From NCBI GenBank assembly GCA_021772365.1, contig JAJFMC010000415.1, positions 1 to 8,965 of the forward strand: a stretch of 8,965 nt of DNA, in the 5' to 3' direction. The notes under the pieces are model-generated. The model was not told the DNA's origin and searched no databases. It saw only the letters and a list, made by a program, of their open reading frames with translations. The position numbers and the translations under genes were made by a program. The stretch's first letter is position 1, and each line of letters opens with the position of its first letter. This DNA comes from Chlamydiota bacterium. GTDB taxonomy: Bacteria; Chlamydiota; Chlamydiia; Chlamydiales; Criblamydiaceae. Positions 5,762 to 8,965 of this stretch are shown here, piece after piece.

Positions 5762-6624
5762 AAGTATTGGTCATTGGATCTAATGGGCAACTCGGTGCTG
5801 ATGTTGTAAGGGTGTTGATAGAGAATAAAATAGACTATTTTCCTGCTACGAGGAAAGATGTCGATATTACTAATCCACAAGCAATTAGGCACCTCATCGA
5901 TCAACAACAGCCGACCGTTGTCATTAATTGTGCAGCATTTCATGACCTATCATTATGTGAACAATCGCCCGATATTGCGATGAGGGTAAACAGAGATGCT
6001 GTCAGGTCTTTGGCTGAAGTGTGCAAACAAAACAGTATCAAGCTAATGCATATCAGCACCGACTATGTTTTTGATGGCTCGAAAGAAGAAGGGTATACAG
6101 AACTAGACACCCCAAAACCTATCAACATCTATGGCAAAAGTAAGTTAGCAGGCGAACGTGCAGCTACAGAAGCCCACGCCTCCACTTTTATTGTCCGGGT
6201 ACAAAGTTTATATGGTCAAACAATGCCTAGTGGAAAGCAGCATAATTTTGTTAACCTTATGCTTAAGCTCGGTAGTGAACGTGATGAGTTGAAAGTAGAC
6301 CAGTGCTTGATGGCGCCCACATGGACATACCCCTTGGCAAAAAATCTGCTAGAACTCCTAAAGACCGATAAGTATGGAACTTACCATATGAGTTGTAAAG
6401 GTAGGACATCGTGGTATGAATTTGCAAAAGAAATTATGACACTTTCAAACACCCCTACTCCTGTAATCCCTGTAAGCAACGACTTTTTCCCACGAGATTT
6501 CAACAGACCTGAAAACACCTATTTGATAAAAGGAAATTTAGAAGAGATCGGGCTAAATTTAATGCCTTCATGGAAAGAGGCTCTTGAGGGGTATTTAATA
6601 CTCAAATCATCAAATCAAAACTGA
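5758..6624 (+). CDS. dTDP-4-dehydrorhamnose reductase family protein (RfbD/RmlD-like)
   Basis: A 288-residue SDR of the RmlD family, which reduces the C4 ketone of a nucleotide-6-deoxy-hexulose with NAD(P)H. Motifs are VIGSNGQLG (5-13), 'DVDITNP' (34-40), 'VVINCAAFHDLSLCEQSP' (54-71), HISTDYVFDG (98-107) and YGKSKLAGE (125-133, the YxxxK pair), with length close to the family norm. The ATG at 5758 overlaps the epimerase stop by 4 bases, preceded by GGAAG. Pairing of this gene with the RfbC-like one fits consecutive steps: epimerisation, then 4-reduction. Whether the product is an L-rhamnose-type or another 6-deoxyhexose, and whether it is dTDP- or CDP-linked, cannot be settled here. A 70-bp gap follows before the next gene. 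Confidence 0.9.
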   Translation: MKVLVIGSNGQLGADVVRVLIENKIDYFPATRKDVDITNPQAIRHLIDQQQPTVVINCAAFHDLSLCEQSPDIAMRVNRDAVRSLAEVCKQNSIKLMHISTDYVFDGSKEEGYTELDTPKPINIYGKSKLAGERAATEAHASTFIVRVQSLYGQTMPSGKQHNFVNLMLKLGSERDELKVDQCLMAPTWTYPLAKNLLELLKTDKYGTYHMSCKGRTSWYEFAKEIMTLSNTPTPVIPVSNDFFPRDFNRPENTYLIKGNLEEIGLNLMPSWKEALEGYLILKSSNQN

Positions 6625-6635
6625 TAAACAGTCAG

Positions 6636-6697
6636 AAGGGATTTGATTGAAGAAACAACACAAATACAACGAATGTTTACAAAAGGATTTGAAAATG
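6636..6697 (+). promoter_or_regulatory. Two tandem RBS-plus-start modules in one frame
   Basis: AAGGG (6636-6640) stands 6 bases before a TTG at 6647, and AGGA (6684-6687) stands 7 bases before the ATG at 6695, both in the frame of the following SDR gene. The two modules read alike: AAGGGATTTGATTG and AAAAGGATTTGAAAATG. The ATG is preferred because the Rossmann first strand follows it directly; the TTG would add 16 charged residues. Confidence 0.45.
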
Positions 6698-7663
6698 AAG
6701 TTGTTAGTAGTTGGTGGAGCTGGGTATGTAGGATCAGCCTTAGTTCCGGTATTAATAGAGTACGGGTATGTCGTAGACGTTATTGATCTTTTGTGGTTTG
6801 GAAATGAACTTCCGCGTGAAAGCAGGGTGATCAATAAAAATTTATTCCACTGTGGGGTCAAAGATTTTGAAGGGTATGACCAAGTAATATTTCTCGCCGG
6901 TCTCTCAAACGACCCAATGGCTAACTTTAATCCGGCTGTGAATTTCGTTTCTAACGGTTCGCTCCCCTCTTATCTAGCATATTGCGCTAAACTTGCTGGA
7001 GTGAAACGATTTATATACGGGTCATCATGCTCTGTCTACGGATACACCGTCAATGAATTGTATGATGAAGAAGCGCCTGTGACTTGTAGCTATCCTTATG
7101 GGATCTCCAAACTTCAAGGAGAGCGAGGGGTGCTGCAGCTCCAAGATAAAGATTTTTCGGTGATTGCTCTTAGAAAAGGGACTGTATCTGGCCGTAGCCC
7201 TCGGATGCGATTCGATCTTATCGTCAATACAATGTACAAATGTGCCATAAAAGACAAAAAGATCGTCATCAATAACCCTTCTATTTGGCGCCCGATTCTT
7301 CACATTAGTGATGCTGTTAGTGCTTATTTAAGAGCGATACAGGCTGATTACGGTATCAGTGGGGTGTTCAACATTGCATCGGACAACTGCACTGTCGGAC
7401 AAGTAGGTGATCTTGTCAAAGAGGAAGTAGAGAAGCAAACGGGTCAAAAAATATCGATGAAAATAAAAGATATCAAAGACTTTCGCAACTACAAAGTTTC
7501 GTATAATAAGGCTAAAACTTTTTTGGGCTACGAACCGCAGCACACAGTTTCTGATATAGTCACACACCTTCATCAACATCATGAAGAATACGGGGATTTC
7601 GAAGACGACAACTTTTACAATATTCGCGTCTTTAAAAAACTTGAACTCAAGGAACAAATTTGA
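6695..7663 (+). CDS. NAD-dependent epimerase/dehydratase, extended SDR family
   Basis: A 322-residue extended SDR acting on a nucleotide sugar as epimerase, dehydratase or ketoreductase; the exact reaction is not visible. Key features are LLVVGGAGYVG (3-13, GGxGxxG for NAD), 'VIFLAGLSNDPMA' (64-76), IYGSSCSVYG (107-116), YPYGISKLQGE (133-143, catalytic Tyr135 and Lys139), 'RKGTVSGRSPRMRFDL' and 'WRPILHISDAVSAYL', the last being the sugar-binding Arg/His region typical of these enzymes. I chose the ATG at 6695 over an in-frame TTG at 6647 because of its AGGA site and the family's short N-terminus. The stop TGA lies in the TTG start of the glycosyltransferase, so the two are coupled. Relatives of this type occur in O-antigen loci with RfbG- and RfbC-like genes; this is a family-level statement only. 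Confidence 0.87.
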   Translation: MKLLVVGGAGYVGSALVPVLIEYGYVVDVIDLLWFGNELPRESRVINKNLFHCGVKDFEGYDQVIFLAGLSNDPMANFNPAVNFVSNGSLPSYLAYCAKLAGVKRFIYGSSCSVYGYTVNELYDEEAPVTCSYPYGISKLQGERGVLQLQDKDFSVIALRKGTVSGRSPRMRFDLIVNTMYKCAIKDKKIVINNPSIWRPILHISDAVSAYLRAIQADYGISGVFNIASDNCTVGQVGDLVKEEVEKQTGQKISMKIKDIKDFRNYKVSYNKAKTFLGYEPQHTVSDIVTHLHQHHEEYGDFEDDNFYNIRVFKKLELKEQI

Positions 7664-8649
7664 ATTTGTTAATAGATCAACCCAGTATAGCATCTAAAAA
7701 AATTGACCTTACGATTATTGTCGTTGCCTACAACGTTATTGATCTCGTAGATAAGTGTTTATTACATATCAAAGAGTCAAAGGATACACTCAATAAAGAA
7801 ATTATCTTTGTAGATAATGGATCAACAGATGGTACTGTTGATTTAATCAAAGAGAAATATCCAGACGTAAATCTCATTGAAAGCCCCACAAACCTAGGAT
7901 TCATCGCAGCCAACAACTTAGCTTTTAAAAGTACGACGGGTACAAATATTTTGATGCTCAATTCTGATGCGTTCATAGGAGAAAACACCATTGGAATTCT
8001 AACTAATTTTTTAGAAAACACCGAAAAATGTGGAGTCGTTGGTCCTAGAACAAAAAATGGAAATGGAAAATATTTACCTTCAGCAAGGTATTTTCCAACC
8101 CCATGGAGAGTATTTCTAACAAAAATGGGATTAGCTCATAGGAACTCCATTTGGAAAGATATTAACTGCATGCGACAAAGTCATGAAGAGGTCAAGGAGT
8201 GTGATTGGGTTTCTGGTTGTTGTCTACTGATTCGAAAGTCTCTAATTGATGAAATGGGTTTTTTTTTGAGACCAGAGCTATTTATGTATAACGATGATAA
8301 TGACCTATGCTTAAGGGTAAAAAAACTTGGTTGGAAAGTTTATTTTCATCCTGAGACTGTTACACATCTTGCTGGAGCTACTAATAAAAAAATTTCAGTG
8401 GCACAAAATGATAGTGAGCGCATTGATAGACTAAGAATAGAAAGCGAGTATATCTATTTCCGCAAAAATTACGGTGTCGCGTGTGTGCTTATACATTATT
8501 GTTTTACTATGTTATTTGACACGATACAAGTTCTCAAACGTTTCATATTGTTCAAAAAAAATATTTCGATAAAAAAATATATAAACCATATGTTATTCAG
8601 TACTGAGTTGCTCTGGGAAACAAGTTTTGGAGACAAATCCATACATTAG
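7660..8649 (+). CDS. Glycosyltransferase family 2 (WbbL/rhamnosyltransferase-like)
   Basis: A GT-A fold transferase of 329 residues that would move an activated sugar to a lipid-linked glycan at the inner face of the cytoplasmic membrane. Motifs are IIVVAYN (19-25), VDNGSTDGT (51-59), NLGFIAANN (78-86), MLNSDA (99-104, the metal/nucleotide site in the DxD position), CDWVSGCCLLIRK (181-193) and YNDDNDLCLRVKKLGW (210-225, with the catalytic acidic residues). A hydrophobic stretch (about 272-292) followed by basic residues near the C-terminus probably binds the membrane, as is common in this group. The start is a TTG at 7660, chosen because AAGGA (7649-7653) is 6 bases upstream and it overlaps the preceding stop by 4 bases. 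The likely donor is the deoxyhexose made by the neighbouring enzymes, which fits the resemblance to rhamnosyltransferases but is inferred. It ends 11 bp from the convergent sulfotransferase remnant. Confidence 0.88.
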   Translation: MNLLIDQPSIASKKIDLTIIVVAYNVIDLVDKCLLHIKESKDTLNKEIIFVDNGSTDGTVDLIKEKYPDVNLIESPTNLGFIAANNLAFKSTTGTNILMLNSDAFIGENTIGILTNFLENTEKCGVVGPRTKNGNGKYLPSARYFPTPWRVFLTKMGLAHRNSIWKDINCMRQSHEEVKECDWVSGCCLLIRKSLIDEMGFFLRPELFMYNDDNDLCLRVKKLGWKVYFHPETVTHLAGATNKKISVAQNDSERIDRLRIESEYIYFRKNYGVACVLIHYCFTMLFDTIQVLKRFILFKKNISIKKYINHMLFSTELLWETSFGDKSIH

Positions 8650-8660
8650 GAATACTTAGT

Positions 8661-8939
8661 TTACTGTCTACACCCTTCAACCGTATAATTATTTTGCAAA
8701 AAACGAACAGCCTCTTTTTCCCAATTATTGCAGGATAAATTCAACCCGAGCCATTCGTTCACATATACCAAGTCTCTATCGATTTCTTTTTGAATTTCTA
8801 GAAGTACATTTTCTGATAATTCAGGTCTTTGTGATAACCTCCACAAGTCCTTTATCGACTCACGAACCTTTAATGGAAGAAGTTGAAAAATAGGGCGCAG
8901 CCCTGAGATTTGTCTAAGCCTTTGATATAAGCTCCCCCT
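8661..8939 (-). pseudogene. Sulfotransferase C-terminal fragment, probably frameshifted
   Basis: The minus-strand frame ending in TAA at 8661 encodes about 92 residues: 'SLYQRLRQISGLRPIFQLLP', then 'QRPELSENVLLEIQKEIDRD' and 'VNEWLGLNLSCNNW'. This is the usual C-terminal tail of PAPS-dependent sulfotransferases (compare 'RPxLSPEVRxxLxxxYxxDI...LGxDLSHW'). The similarity runs up to the 5' limit of the frame, where TAG (8942-8940) closes it, and there is no ATG or GTG start; the only start-like codon is a TTG at 8846, which would cut into the domain. Just before the stop is a run of five C (8934-8938). The frame -1 to this one is open to the window edge (KMFRRIEYRG...), so a one-base loss in the run would explain the break. 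The PAPS-binding N-terminal loop would be outside the window. It may be a decayed gene, a programmed shift or a sequencing error. Confidence 0.65.
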
Positions 8940-8965
8940 CTATACTCGATCCTACGAAACATTTT

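Noticed and set aside
7025..7303. Minus-strand open frames within the SDR and glycosyltransferase genes
   Set aside because: They are antisense shadows of strongly supported coding sequences and contain no recognisable domain.

Overview
This window is AT-rich (roughly 40 % GC by eye, not counted). It looks like part of a surface-polysaccharide (O-antigen or capsule-type) locus of a Gram-negative bacterium, joined on its left to two housekeeping-type genes. The nucleotide-sugar enzymes, the WbbL-type glycosyltransferase, the consensus sigma70 promoter and an intergenic palindrome that resembles dispersed repeats I remember from Vibrio and Shewanella relatives point towards a gammaproteobacterium. 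That assignment is tentative: nothing here fixes a genus, and no rRNA, tRNA or other strong taxonomic marker is present.

Layout. At 3-1372 (+) lie the 3' part of a DnaQ-type 3'-5' exonuclease fused to a C-terminal DUF3820-like domain and, overlapping it by 4 bases, a YeeZ-like Rossmann SDR protein. At 1373-1660 there is a non-coding stretch ending in a 14-bp stem that buries both the ribosome binding site and the start codon of the next gene. At 1661-2533 (+) is a 290-residue protein I do not recognise, with signs of two NTF2-like repeats. At 2562-3662 (-) is rfbG, CDP-glucose 4,6-dehydratase, alone on its strand. At 3663-3984 is a 322-bp divergent intergenic region holding a short REP-like palindrome, a perfect TTGACA-16-TATAAT promoter and a 160-168 bp MITE-like palindrome lying exactly between that promoter and the ribosome binding site it appears to serve. 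At 3985-8649 (+) is a co-directional run: a D-2-hydroxyacid dehydrogenase, an RfbC-like 3,5-epimerase, an RfbD-like 4-ketoreductase, an extended SDR epimerase/reductase and a GT2 glycosyltransferase. The pairs 5108-5761/5758-6624 and 6695-7663/7660-8649 overlap by 4 bases and are probably translationally coupled. At 8661-8939 (-) is the 3' end of a sulfotransferase gene whose frame is closed by a stop just upstream, so it is probably a remnant.

How the genes may work together. RfbG makes CDP-4-dehydro-6-deoxy-D-glucose. The RfbC-like cupin could epimerise that keto-sugar and the RfbD-like reductase could reduce C4, giving a CDP-6-deoxyhexose that the GT2 enzyme transfers to a lipid-linked glycan. 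The extended SDR would add another epimerisation or reduction. The cytidylyltransferase RfbF, which supplies CDP-glucose and usually sits beside rfbG, is not in the window. The D-2-hydroxyacid dehydrogenase is unusual here and may supply a hydroxyacyl decoration. The pathway order is inference.

The points most worth a second look are the MITE-like insertion between promoter and gene, the hairpin over the start of the unknown gene, that gene's apparent internal duplication, and the broken sulfotransferase. No tRNA, rRNA, CRISPR array or complete insertion sequence was found.
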